DNA of 64,000 bases from Macrosoma leucophasiata (GCA_036365455.1 JAWQUS010000023.1:4712001-4776000); one strand, 5' to 3'. Positions 9,619 to 19,143 are shown, counted from the stretch's first letter. The notes: generated by a model not told the origin, from the letters alone. Made by a program: numbers and translations.

Positions 9619-12600
9619 CTGGAATAAATTTAGATTAATAGTGTTTTGAATGAATTAATGTATGAACATTTGCTTATACATTTTATTTCTAATAGCAAGT
9701 TACTACTAATACGCTGGAATCCTAGATTCGATGGAGTAATGACCGATACGTATCGATGTTTTCGTGTATCGATACAACGGAATGCGATATATCGATATTT
9801 GGTAACGATACACGTCATGCGATATTTAGCTGTACCGTATCGTTTCGCCGAGAAATCACGTATAACATTTGTATAAGTAGTATTGACTACTAATAAAAAA
9901 TGTTCTCAGTAGTTGAGTTTGTACCTTCAGAACGTTTATTTTCTTCAGATAAAAGCCGTGTCAAGCTCATATTAATGGCAAGTGAATAGATACTGTAACC
10001 TCTAGATATCTACATAAAACCACAAGCATCTAGGAAAACTCAATATGGCGTTGGCATTTCTTAAGTCTAAATTGTAAGCAATGCCTTTGTGACGGAAATT
10101 ACGGGACCGTACAATTAAACACCTGACCGGGACTAGGTACATACTTAAAAGCACAAAGAACATAATCCAAAACTATAAGCATTCGTCACATTGCAAAATC
10201 TTCATAAAACCGTACAAAGGATTGTCTTGCATATCATTTTTTGTCTGGTGGTAGAGCTCCAGCGACGGAGCTCGTGGGCGTAGGCACCACCGCATTACCT
10301 AATATACTTGCCGCTAAATGGTAATGTTCAGCACTATCGTGTTCCGGTCAGGTGGTAATGTACGGCCCTGTAATTTCCGGCACAGATGTATAACACCTTA
10401 GGCCTCAGGAGTGGAAACGCATCTGCATTTTGACCTTGGTCTTTGTGTGGGTGTCTATAGGCTGCAGTCATCACTTAACATCAATGTGAACTGCATGCTT
10501 GTTTGCCACTTCCATTACATAAAAAAAAATATATATGATTTGAAATACACTAATTACACAATTACCCGTGATTATCCTTCAGTAGAATATCAATACCTAC
10601 CCGCAATCAAATTGCAATTACAATAAAATTAAGACCTGTGGCATAAAATTGAAACCAATGTCACGTTGAATATTAATTTTAATTGAATCATTAATGAACT
10701 GAATTTAAATGAAGTTCATTATTTATTAACTAGCTTTGTTTGCAACTTTATTTGTTTGTTGTTTTATATTATTTCGCATTAACACATGCTTGTGAAATAT
10801 ATTTTACTTAAAGAAAAATGGAAAGAAAAATTTGACTTCAGGCGAGACTCGAACTCGCGGCCTACTGGGAATCTAGTCCAGCCGCTCTTCCAATTGAGCT
10901 ACTGAAGTCCTGCCCGATTTGTCAAATCTTTCCTTCACATTTATTGCATTGCTTTATGGTAGCAGCAGCGCCATCTATTGCCAACTATGCTAGTAGGCCG
11001 CGAGTTCGAGTCTCGCCTGAAGTCAATTTTTTCTTTCCATTTTTCTTTAAATAAAATATATTTCACAAGCATATGTTAATACGAAATAATATAAAACAAT
11101 TATTAAGGGTAAAAGCGACTTCTTTACGATATTCAATAAACTGCAAAGTCTAATATATCGGTTGCCTAACTAGCATAGTTGGCAATAGATGGCGCTGCTG
11201 CTACCATAAAGCAATGCAATAAATGTGAAGGAAAGATTTGACAAATCGGGCAGGACTTCAGTAGCTCAATTGGAATAGCGGCTGGACTAGATTCCCAGTA
11301 GGCCGCGAGTTCGAGTCTCGCCTGAAGTCAAATTTTTCTTTCCATTTTTCTTTAAATAAAATTTATTTGTTTGGCTGTGGTTATATTGGTTATATGGAAA
11401 AGCAACACGTGATTCGAATGCTCTACTTTCAATTTCCATTTTGGGCTCAATCGGTAGGTACACGTTCTTATTCGAGAAAAACTGACGAAATCGCCTGAAA
11501 ATCAAGCACAAACGGTTCTCAACTTAAATATTTAAGTAACTGTCTCCAAGTTTATAAAGACGAGCGGTTTTTGTTGACGGTAGCCTTCGCAACCTATCGA
11601 AGGCTACCGTCGACTCATTGGTGAATACCCTCGACAGCAAAGAGTCGTTCGTCTATATGGGCCCGCCACGCATTCTCTGTCGTGCCGTAGATCTAGAATT
11701 ATATTTATGTATGTATCTTCACGCTAGGTCCCTAACGGGGTAGGCAGAGTATTATATTTATCCCCGTAGATATATATATTTTTTATGTAATGGAAGTGGC
11801 AAACAAGCATGCAGTTCACATTGATGTTAAATGATGACTGCGGCCTAAAGACGGAGGTCAAAATGCAGATGCGTTACCACTCCTGAGGCCTAAGGTGTTA
11901 TGACTCTGTACCGGAAATTACAGGGCCGTACATTAATTTACTTCTTACCGTCTTATCTTACTTAAAACAGACACTTCTTAAAAGTTTTCCTTCAATTTGT
12001 TAATAAATAAAACATTTTAGGCCCAGTTATTTCGGAGATAATTGACGACCCGGTAGTCCAGCGTTGTGAGACGACCGCTTGATACGAACGGTCGGGGGTT
12101 CGATCCCCGCACCGGGACAATATTTTGTATCGCCTACAGGTATTTGTTTCTTCTTAATTCCAACCGTGCTGCGGTGGGTGCAAGGGTAAATAGGAATTAC
12201 CCGTCCACCCACCAGTGGATTAAGCCAGTGGGTGTACGGGTAAGCACCCTTTGTTTCGGGTCTGGGTGTTTTTGTGTACTTATTTATTGTGTGTGTACAA
12301 CGGCAACCACGACACAGGCACAGGGTTTATACCGAGTGTGAGGCTGCGAGTGCAAGCGTATAAGGGAGGGGTTGGAGGTCAAACGAATTCAAAACTATTT
12401 ACATCAAAAATATTTTTGAGTTTAAGATCCGAGATAGATTGAGAAGCAGTTAGCAAAATCAAAAAGGACCTTAAGGACTACTTACATTTAATCTCACGGC
12501 CTTCGGGAGAGCATCTTCCTTGGCCCATGATACACTTCATATAAGCATTTGTCATGCGTTTATTGGCTAGGATGTCATCGATGTCCAAGGAGTCGTATTT

Positions 12601-12672
12601 GGTCGTGTAGGTGTCCCCTTGCGTTGTGATGATGACTGCTGCGAGGCTTAAGACTACCGGTATGAGATGCAT
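9428..12672 (-). CDS. CSP: Chemosensory protein (CSP/OS-D family), two exons
   Basis: The gene is join(9428..9618, 12486..12672) on the minus strand and encodes 125 residues. CSPs are small secreted helical carriers of hydrophobic ligands in sensilla lymph and other tissues. Residues 1-19 form a signal peptide (MHLIPVVLSLAAVIITTQG). The mature protein starts DTYTTKYDSLDIDDIL, the usual N-terminal motif. Cysteines at 47, 54, 73 and 76 give the exact family spacing C-X6-C-X18-C-X2-C, and the C-terminal YDPERTYSAKYEKEL matches the family end. The donor (AAAT|GTAAGT) lies one base after a lysine codon, the conserved CSP intron position. The acceptor is TTATTCCAG. No stops or frameshifts are seen, so it is probably functional. 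The CSP number cannot be told from sequence alone. No second CSP copy was found in the window. Confidence 0.95.
9750..9797. promoter_or_regulatory. Cluster of DRE-like TATCGATA motifs
   Basis: Perfect TATCGATA palindromes occur at 9767-9774 and 9790-9797, with a one-off TATCGATG at 9750-9757. TATCGATA is the DREF/BEAF-type element in insects. The cluster sits inside the CSP intron about 130 bp from exon 2. It could instead be an old repeat rich in CGATA. Confidence 0.35.
9950..10135 (-). mobile_element. Degenerate SINE-A copy
   Basis: Weak but collinear match: CTCATATTAATGGCAAGTGA, CCTCTAGATATC, GACGGAAATTACGGGACCG, CACCTGACCGG. It is older than most copies here. Confidence 0.5.
10244..10530 (+). 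mobile_element. Full-length SINE-A in CSP intron
   Basis: It spans head (CTGGTGGTAGAGCTCCAGCG) to tail (CCATTACATAAAAAAAAA) and is close to the family consensus, so it is a recent copy. It lies antisense to the CSP transcript. Confidence 0.85.
10833..10909 (-). tRNA. tRNA-like sequence, left arm of copy A
   Basis: The fold matches the other copies: 8-bp acceptor, D-stem GCTC/GAGC, T-stem GCGAG/CTCGC. The outward T-rich flank follows. Anticodon stem is imperfect. Confidence 0.5.
11254..11330 (+). tRNA. tRNA-like sequence, right arm of copy A
   Basis: Same sequence as the left arm except GGAATAGC for GGAAGAGC, which breaks one D-stem pair. It is followed by AAATTTTTCTTTCC, a T-run of terminator type. 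Confidence 0.5.
11576..11611. repeat. 14-bp hairpin
   Basis: Arms GACGGTAGCCTTCG and CGAAGGCTACCGTC with an 8-nt loop. Confidence 0.75.
11707..11750 (-). mobile_element. LINE-R 3' tip
   Basis: Only the last 45 bp (TATCTTCACGCTAGGTCCCT to GGTAGGCAGAG) remain, an extreme 5' truncation. Confidence 0.7.
11781..11935 (-). mobile_element. SINE-A 3' half, reversed
   Basis: It runs from TTTTTTATGTAATGGAAGTGG to ACAGGGCCGTACATTA. The 5' half is missing. Confidence 0.8.
12044..12362 (+). mobile_element. SINE-B copy with a 99-bp insertion
   Basis: The tRNA-like head (GACGACCCGGTAGTCCAGCG) has a B-box GGGTTCGATCCCC at 12097-12109. The body resumes after the insertion at GGGTCTGGGTGTTTTTG. It ends about 125 bp before the CSP donor site. 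Confidence 0.8.
12151..12249. mobile_element. 99-bp insertion with 8-bp target duplication
   Basis: TTTGTTTC flanks the insert at 12143-12150 and 12250-12257, and removal restores the SINE-B sequence. The interior has a GC-rich hairpin around CCACCCACCAGTGG and CCAGTGGGTGTACGGG, also seen in a SINE-A copy at 21240-21290. An 8-bp duplication is typical of hAT, but no terminal inverted repeat is obvious. Confidence 0.6.
12486..12672 (-). CDS. CSP: CSP exon 1
   Basis: The ATG at 12672 opens a signal peptide followed by DTYTTKYDSLDIDDILANKR and the first cysteine pair (KCIMGQGRC). Coding ends after AAA plus T, immediately before GTAAGT. It is phase 1, as exon 2 requires. Confidence 0.95.
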
Positions 12673-12723
12673 TCTGGAAAGAGTGATTCGTGAGTTAAGT
12701 TACAAGTTGTGCCCAACTACTTC

Positions 12724-12729
12724 ATTATA
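12724..12729 (-). promoter_or_regulatory. Candidate CSP TATA box
   Basis: TATAAT on the minus strand lies 52-57 bp upstream of the CSP start codon. A start of transcription about 30 bp downstream would leave a 5' leader of roughly 25 nt. No transcript evidence is available. Confidence 0.4.
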
Positions 12730-12792
12730 TCATGTGTTCTTAGATTTTTGTGAGCAAGATTTACAGTACCCGTCTAGAAACATTGCACATTG

Positions 12793-13045
12793 CCTGTAAT
12801 CCCCGAAGGGGTAGGCAGAGGTAAATGCATGCATTCCTGCATACATGCAAACACCCACGATTCGCCGGTTACGTTTTGGCCCATGTAACAGATGGCGAGC
12901 CTGTTGACATCTCCGGGCACATTACCAAACTTCGAGGTACTGGTAAATTTCCTCAAAATGGAAAAATCCCAATAGAACCAGAGATAAAGGACTTTACACC
13001 ATTATCTCTGATAACCCCTTACCCGGGAATCGAACCCAGGACCTC
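12793..13045 (-). mobile_element. SINE-C copy, tRNA head at right
   Basis: The reverse complement holds a B-box GGGTTCGATTCCC (13025-13037). The body runs through TCCATTTTGAGG, the GGCGAGCCTG region and CGGGGATTACAGGC. Its 3' end is only about 65 bp upstream of the predicted CSP TATA box, so it bounds the CSP promoter. Confidence 0.75.
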
Positions 13046-13066
13046 AGCGTAGTAGTAGAGGCCTAG

Positions 13067-13268
13067 GAAAGAGACAATCGGTTAGGTTCGAGTTTGTAGA
13101 GCGTTATTTCTGCTGCGACCTTCGCACAAAGGCATTACTAGTCGGTATTGGTCAAATATTGATCAAAATGGTCGACAAACGTCACTTAAGTTATGTGCGA
13201 AAGAGATAACGATCTACAGAGCCGAAATTATCCGAAGTATCTCTCCTAAGGTCGACTTGCAATATATC
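13067..13268. repeat. Family G foldback repeat, copy 1
   Basis: About 60-bp inverted arms (GAAAGAGACAATCGGTTAGG to CTTCGCAC, and GTGCGAAAGAGATAACGATC to the GTATCTCTCC end) surround a core with TTGATCAAAATGGTCGAC. Half-copies are at 45230 and 62560. Confidence 0.65.
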
Positions 13269-13311
13269 CACAGATCACTCTGTGATATATTGCACACTCT
13301 ATCACTCTCAT

Positions 13312-13373
13312 CTCTCTGCACTCTCTGCCTTCCCTGTTAGGGACCTGGCGTGAAGATACATACATACATACAC
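13312..13373 (+). mobile_element. LINE-R 3' tip
   Basis: CTCTCTGCCTTCCCTGTTAG runs to an ATACATACATAC tail. It is the copy with the longest simple-sequence tail. Confidence 0.7.
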
Positions 13374-13609
13374 TGTAAATATATCTTAATGTGTACTGTA
13401 AGTTTTTTAAGGGGCTTAAGAGAAACGTAATGAAAGAAAGTATCTTATAAATGTCCAAATAACTCTGCCTGTGTCACGCTTGTGATGAAATTGAACATGG
13501 AAATATTTTGCATCCTGAAAAGGCCGTTATGTTTTGTATAAAACTAAATCAGATCACAAGCGGACAAAGTCACGGAAAACAGTTAACAAAAAACAAATCT
13601 ACATTCCCA

Positions 13610-13760
13610 CTACTACTACGCTGAGGTTCTGGGTTCGATCCTCGGATCGGGCTATCTCTGGTGCTACTGGGATTTTTCCATTTTCTGCAAGCTATTCTTC
13701 CTAGTTCCGCTTTTGGAGTTTGATTATATCTTCGGAAATGTCAATAGGCTCGCCGTCTGT
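13610..13760 (+). mobile_element. SINE-C copy, 5' part
   Basis: It includes CACTACTACTACGCTGAGG, B-box GGGTTCGATCCTC and GGGATTTTTCCATTTTC. The D-arm part of the head and the 3' end are missing. Confidence 0.65.
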
Positions 13761-13899
13761 TACAAACGAAACTGGCTATTTGTTACAAACGGACCGGATA
13801 TTAGTTCCTCGTCTTTTTTCTATAAATTATCCTCATTGATAAATTCAATTTTTTTCGCGGGGTTAAAAATAAAGATATTATTAATGGCTGAATGTATCA

Positions 13900-14139
13900 C
13901 ACTAATATTAGAAATTCGAAATTTTCTTTGTTTGGATGTTTGTCCGTCATTCACGCCGAAACTACAGAACGGATTTTCATGAAATTTATTATACAGATAG
14001 GGTATTAGCTGACATAGATTATATGTCCTTTTATCCCAAAAAAATGTTCCTGTGGGATGCCATGGGATGATTTGATAAGTTTCCACAGGGTACGCGAAAA
14101 GCGACCTACACGCGGGCAGAGCCGCGGGCAACAGCTAGT
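13900..14139 (+). mobile_element. Helitron-like short element
   Basis: It starts near TAATATTAGAAATTCG and ends GGGCAGAGCCGCGGGCAACAG followed by CTAGT at 14135-14139. A GC-rich hairpin-forming segment just before a terminal CTAGT is the Helitron 3' pattern. No coding capacity. The class assignment is tentative. Confidence 0.5.
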
Positions 14140-14317
14140 AACTAATAAAACATAAATCTCAATTCTGTTCGTTCCAGGTTTAAAATGAAACAAAAATACT
14201 GGAATATATTTCGAATACCTTGCCTTAGAAAAATTTGGCGTCGGTAAAAGAATTTTTGTGGAATTGGAGATATTGTTAAACTTTAACGAAGGTAAAGCAA
14301 AATGTGAAAATAATAAT

Positions 14318-14660
14318 ATAATGGCAACCCATTATATGTCCCACTGCTGGGCACGAGTCTCTCCCCTTTTTTGGGGGGGAGGCCTGCAGCTTACTCCACC
14401 AAGCTGCTCCAATGCGGGTTGGTGGAGATACGGTTTAGTGGCCAACCAGCTGTCGGATGATTTCAAACCGCCCATAAGGCCTCCGAGAAGGTTTAACGAC
14501 TGCTATCTATCGATAGCAACCTGAACCGACGGCTTAACCACAAATTTGCCACAAGCGGTCATCCATCGCACACACTACCGCGCCCGTAACGCTTTACCAA
14601 GTAGATCGCTTACGATCTACACCAGCCGCGGGGCCAAGCGCGCTTCTGAAGATGCTTTTA
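14318..14660 (-). repeat. Family E repeat, copy 1
   Basis: On the minus strand it ends GCCCAGCAGTGGGACATATA followed by AATGGGTTGCC and ATT repeats. That end is typical of LINE-derived 3' ends in Lepidoptera. Landmarks: TATCTATCGATAGCAAC, GGTTTAACGACTGC, GCCTTATGGGCGG. Matches at 41190 and 61540. Confidence 0.65.
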
Positions 14661-14768
14661 TCAGAAAATTATCCAATGATTGAACTATGGATATACATTT
14701 GGAATTATTATTCAAAGTGGCAGCAATTTCTATTTCGAATATCAAAAATCGGAATGTTATCGGTATAC

Positions 14769-14940
14769 GGTGGTAGAGTTCCAGTGAAAATTTGGATAAA
14801 TTTACTCGTTTAGTAAATAATTTAATTGCATCAGAAAACGTTTGTAAAATCCCAATATTTCCTAACTTATTAGGACCTTTACGATTTTTTTATGTAATAA
14901 AAGTAGCAAACAAGCATGCAGTTCACGTTGATGTTTCTTT
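14769..14940. mobile_element. SINE-A scraps in both orientations
   Basis: A head fragment (GGTGGTAGAGTTCCAGTGA, 14769-14787, plus) is followed after about 95 bp by a tail fragment on the minus strand (14888-14937). Confidence 0.5.
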
Positions 14941-14984
14941 AATTTCTAAAGTTTGCATGTGTTATTGCGAAAATAAATAGGTAT

Positions 14985-15262
14985 TACAATTATTAAGGGA
15001 ACAGCGACATCTTAACGATATTGTATAAACTACAAAGTCTATCATATCGGTTGTATAGCTATTAATTAGTTATAGATGGATGTCGTTCACCGACTCTAAA
15101 TCGGTTAAAAATCAAAAAGGGAAAGCAAAATTTGACATATCGGTGTGGGATATCGGTAACTTAGTGGTAAAGCGGCTGGACTGGTTATCCTGAGGTCGCA
15201 GATTCGATTCCTGCCCGAAGTCAATTTTAACTTTCCAATTTTTTTTAAAATTTAATAAGTAC
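14985..15262 (+). mobile_element. Diverged single unit of the foldback tRNA-like family
   Basis: One arm only, clearly related: AATTATTAAGGGAACAGCGAC, AACTACAAAGTCTATCATATCGG, TAGATGGATGTCG, GGGAAAGCAAAATTTGACAT, then a tRNA-like module and AACTTTCCAATTTTTTTTAAAA. The tRNA-like part is at the 3' end, unlike ordinary tRNA-headed SINEs. This may be the ancestral monomer. Confidence 0.6.
15149..15223 (+). tRNA. tRNA-like sequence in diverged unit
   Basis: Clear Pol III boxes: A-box-like TAACTTAGTGGTAAAGCGG and B-box GATTCGATTCC. The acceptor pairs at 6 of 7 positions and the T-stem at 4 of 5. A T-run follows. Pseudo-tRNA is most likely. Confidence 0.4.
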
Positions 15263-15761
15263 TAGTTAACCCAACAAACTTCGTAAGGAGATATTTAAAT
15301 ATTTGTTACTTTTTTTAAAGTTGCCGAATCTAATTCAAATATCGTCAAAACACTGCCAATTTCTCACTCATCAGACACGTCACTTAACACAAACACTGTT
15401 TAACATAAATGACTATTAAAAATGAAGATGGAACTTACTTGAACAAAGTCTAGATCTCTAAACGATATCGCTAGAACTGTAGGCGCTGTCGGTAATAATT
15501 GGTTTTTATATTATCTGAAGGCCCTCGCCTAGATTGCAAATTAGTTTGAAAGACTTTCATTGGAAATAGCGAGAAGGTTGAAAGGGTGTTTTCTTTTTTT
15601 AACATTTTTTTATGCGTAGTGATTTTGTGTTTTATTTTCAGCAGAATAATTGCTGCAGTTTTGTTTGACGACAATTACACGGTCCGGTTGCATTTATAAT
15701 TTACATATTTAACAAATTTATTAATGTTAGAGAAGAATATACAATGATATAATTTAGTGTG
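15263..15761. other. Unassigned stretch
   Basis: No gene or repeat family identified, apart from TTATCTGAAGGCC near 15516, shared with the edge of the inverted-repeat element at 2943. Confidence 0.35.
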
Positions 15762-15945
15762 AATGGTGGTAATGTACGGCCTTGTATTTTCCGGCACAGA
15801 GGCATAACACCTTAGGCCTCAAGAGTGATAACGCATCTGCATTTTGACCTTGGTCTTTGTGTGCGTGTCTATAGGCTGCAGTCATCACTTAACAGCAATG
15901 TGAACTGCATGCTTGTTTGCTACTTACATTACATAAAAAAGTGAC
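15762..15945 (+). mobile_element. SINE-A 3' two-thirds
   Basis: It runs from GGTGGTAATGTACGGCC to TTACATTACATAAAAAA. Confidence 0.8.
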
Positions 15946-15974
15946 TATTGCAATCTATATAATATAATTTCCAG

Positions 15975-16110
15975 AACATGGAAAATCTCAATAGAATCAG
16001 AGATAAAGGACTTTACAGCATTATGTCTGATAACCCCCTACTCGGGAATCGAACCCAGGACCTCAGCATAGTAGTAGTGGCCTGCTACCACTAGGCTACC
16101 AAGGCAGTTA
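15975..16110 (-). mobile_element. SINE-C head region
   Basis: The reverse complement gives ACTGCCTTGGTAGCCTAGTG (A-box region) and GGGTTCGATTCCC (B-box). The tRNA-like head is complete, while the 3' half of the SINE is missing. Confidence 0.7.
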
Positions 16111-17232
16111 ATTATTTTTAAAATTATAGCCGGTTTATTTACGTTTGGGTCTTCCCAGAAATCAGATCGCCTTCATTTACATCACATTGCGTGCTACCTT
16201 GACCTAGCCTTGTTTAGTTAAGAGACGAGTTGATTTTTGCTTCCAGTGTCTGCGACTGAATTAAATACTGAATATAATAATAACATTTATTGCTAAATTG
16301 GTGTTCTTTTTTTAATCCAAGTAGTCTTCTCGAATCAACGAGACCTACTAAATGAGTATTTGTGATTTTGCAATAAAGATTTTTCAAAACATTGCTTACA
16401 TTTTAGTACCAAAATTATATGCCTACATCATTCCTCTTATGTATGCCATATTGCAAATTTTGATATTTGATTTCAATAGTATGAACCTTTTATTACAAAA
16501 AAAAACTAAACAGTCTGAGACAATGTAAATTGAACTGCAATAATTGATTAATTTTTTTGCTGTTTTGTTATTGTCATGTCTACGCCCAACTGGTCATAGA
16601 TTACCATTGGACGCTTACCAGTAAATATGTTATTACTATTATTGTTCTTCGTGTTTTATTTCGTCAAAGCTATCTTATGCAATATTTACCAGTAAATATA
16701 TTATTATTGAAACTTCTCAGTATTGACTGCCCTTGGAATTCTCAATTTCAAGTGAATAACCTTTATTATGACGACCAAATTCATTCTTTCTCAGTTTCTT
16801 TTGAAATGGGGAAATGGAGGAATTTGTAAATAATTGATGCTTTCCATATTATACAAAATTGTTCAGTTTCTATTTAATTTATTATGTGTTTTTGAATATT
16901 ATTAGTGGTTATTCACTCTAGGTTAGTTTTAAAAAAATGACGATGTAAAAGTGCTCTCCAAAAGCCTAATTATATGAAAAAAATTAATAAACTAAAAAAA
17001 GAATAAACAAGAAAGTTTCACATGCCAGCTGCGATTAATAAATCGCATAAAACAACCGGCCACTTAACATGAACTGCAGTTGCCGGCACAATATCGTGAC
17101 TCGCCTTCACTGTAAATAATTACTTTTTAATTTATATTGTCCATGAAAATTGCACTGAAAACTGGTTTTATAACTGTAATTATGTTATAATTTTTAGTAT
17201 ATTTAAATGTGACTTTTGAGAAAATACTTATA
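16111..17232. other. Unassigned AT-rich stretch, no gene seen
   Basis: The only frame of note (16557-16829, 90 codons) has no recognisable domain, AT-driven composition and no splice context. I see no repeat family members. Confidence 0.4.
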
Positions 17233-17505
17233 TTTTTTATTATGTAATAGAAGTGGCAAACAAGCATGTAGTTCACATTGATGTTAAGTGATGACTGCAG
17301 CCTATAGACACCCACACAAAGACCAAGGTCAAAATGCAGACGCGTTACCACTCCTGAAGACTAAGGTGTTACGCCCCTGTGCCGGAAATTACGGGGCCAT
17401 ACATTACCACCTGACCGGAACACGATAGTACTGAACACTAGCATTTATCGGCAAGGACCTATATAAGGAAATGCGGTGGTGCCTACGCCCGTTTTCCGTT
17501 CTGTA
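17233..17505 (-). mobile_element. SINE-A copy, near full length
   Basis: From TTTTTATTATGTAATAGAAG to GCGGTGGTGCCTACGCCCG. The extreme 5' end (CTCCGTCACTGG) is missing. Confidence 0.85.
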
Positions 17506-17779
17506 AAATGTTATGCACTTGAAAAACGGAATCTTCATTGAGCGTTGCCATTTTATTTATTTTTTGGTAATTTTCACTCACATTAGCTTACCGGAAACAG
17601 ATCGCTATTCACGATAAACCTGTTGTTCTTTGTTCGTGTACAAAAACTTATTGGTTAGGTATAACGTGGTAAACAGGTCAAGGCAACTATTTTGCATTTT
17701 CGCGCCGGCGAGTAATACATTTTCTTGTGTTTAAAGTGAGAAAACAGTGCACCGGGTCGATGTAACAAGCACAAATATA

Positions 17780-19020
17780 ATAGGTTGGGGAAAAAGTCTT
17801 TTCGCATTATAGTATGCATGAACTTGTAATAAAATCTCTTTGGCTGTAGTATTTATATCTGGCTGGTTTTGGTATCATTGAAAGTTAAAATTTTAAAGAA
17901 CATAATTCCAAATTCAAATTAGGCAAATGTGTGATTTTCATTTGTTTTTCGTACTGTCAAGATGAGTGAATCTAATGAAGAAATTCGATACATTTTAAAA
18001 TTTTACTGCAAAAAGGTAAAAAAGCAACGCAAGCCGCGAAAAAAATTTGCGATGTTTATGGACCTAGTGCAGTGTCTGTGAGAGTAGCACAAATTTGGTT
18101 TAAGCGTTTTCAATCCCCTATTACGGATAAAATGGATGCCATTTTCGAAAACGTGGAGCAAGATCGACATATCAGTAGTTACGACGTAGCTGAAGAACTG
18201 AGAATTGATCACAAAACAGTTTTGGCGCATTTGAAAAAAGCTGGGTACAAAAAAAGCTCAATATTTGGGTACCTCACGAGCTCACTGAAAGAAACCTAAT
18301 GAACCGTGTACTCATTTTGATTCTTTATTACGACGTAATGAAACCGAATCATTTTTGAAGAAGCTGATAACTGGTGATGAAAAGTGGATCACGTACGACA
18401 AGAACGTGCGAAAAAGGTCGTGGTCAAAGGCCGGTCAGGCTTCACAGACTGTGGCGAAACCCGGGTTAACTCGCAATAAGGTGATGTTGTGTGTGTGGTG
18501 GGATTGGAAGGGCAATATTCATTATGAGCTATTACCACCAGGCAGGACTATCGATTCTAAACTCTACTGCGAACAACTGATGAGATTAAAGCAAGAAGTT
18601 AAGAGAAAGGGGCCGGAATTGATCAACAGAAGGGGTGTGGTGTTTCATCATGATAACGCTAGATCTCACACATCTATAGCCACTCAGCAAAAATTAAGAG
18701 AGTTTGGCTGGGAGGTGTTAATGCATCCGCCGTATAGTCCTGACCTTGCACCTTCAGATTTCCACCTGTTTCGGTCTCTTCAGAATTCTTTATGCAATGT
18801 TAGGTTAACATCACGAGAGGACTGCCAAATCCACTTATCGCGGTATTTTGATGAGAAGTCCCAAAATTTTTATAGCAATGGAATCATGTCCCTACCTACA
18901 AGATGGCAATAGGTTATCGAACAAAATGGTACATACATACTTTAGTTAAATTTAAATAAACTATATTAAAAAATGTTTTGAATTATCTTAAAAAATGCGA
19001 AGAAACTTTTTCCCCAACCT
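17780..19020 (+). mobile_element. mariner (D34D) element, copy 1
   Basis: A 1241-bp element between TA dinucleotides. Inverted ends are GGTTGGGGAAAAAGTCTTTT on the left and the complement of AAGGTTGGGGAAAAAGTTTC on the right. Two closely related copies lie at 35.6 and 54.7 kb. The transposase is broken, so the element could move only with help in trans. Confidence 0.93.
17962..18945 (+). pseudogene. mariner transposase, broken (copy 1)
   Basis: The start MSESNEEIRYILKFYCKK is followed by a frameshift. The N-terminal HTH region (VRVAQIWFKRFQS, then DVAEELRIDHKTVLAHLKK) lacks about 13 residues present in copy 3. A second frameshift sits at the lysine run before the WVPHELTE linker. The catalytic half (18355-18912) retains TGDEKWI, HHDNARSH and YSPDLAPSDFHLF, with 34 residues between the last two aspartates. 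A stop falls about eight codons before the expected end. Confidence 0.92.
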
Positions 19021-19054
19021 TACAAAGCTTAAACTAGAAAGTTTGCGCGTGCAT

Positions 19055-19143
19055 TTTGTAAATGGAATCAAAGTGGCAAACAAGCATTCAGAGCACATAT
19101 ATGTTAAGTGATCACTGTAGCCTATAGACATCTACACAAAACA
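19055..19143 (-). mobile_element. SINE-A 3' end fragment
   Basis: GTAAATGGAATCAAAGTGGC to CCTATAGACATCTACAC. It abuts the next SINE-A. Confidence 0.6.

Larger units (their letters stand above)
10759..11361. mobile_element. Foldback tRNA-like element, copy A
   Basis: It is bounded by the exact 12-bp duplication TTTATTTGTTTG (10747-10758 and 11362-11373). Order: left arm with a minus-strand tRNA-like module; a jump into the T-arm half of a plus-strand module (10995-11024) that runs out through the outer-terminus sequence (TTCACAAGCATATGTTAATAC); then, without a gap, a full plus-strand unit ending TTTAAATAAAA. It has three tRNA-derived segments in one insertion. It lies in the CSP intron. Confidence 0.8.
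9619..12485 (-). other. CSP intron, 2867 nt, repeat-filled
   Basis: It contains a degenerate SINE-A, a full SINE-A, foldback copy A, a hairpin, a LINE-R tip, a further SINE-A and a split SINE-B. Much of the intron length comes from these insertions. Confidence 0.9.

Noticed and set aside
10411..10626. Recurring METHLHFDLGLCVGVYRLQS-type peptide
   Set aside because: It appears in several frames only because SINE-A copies share sequence; it is not a conserved gene.
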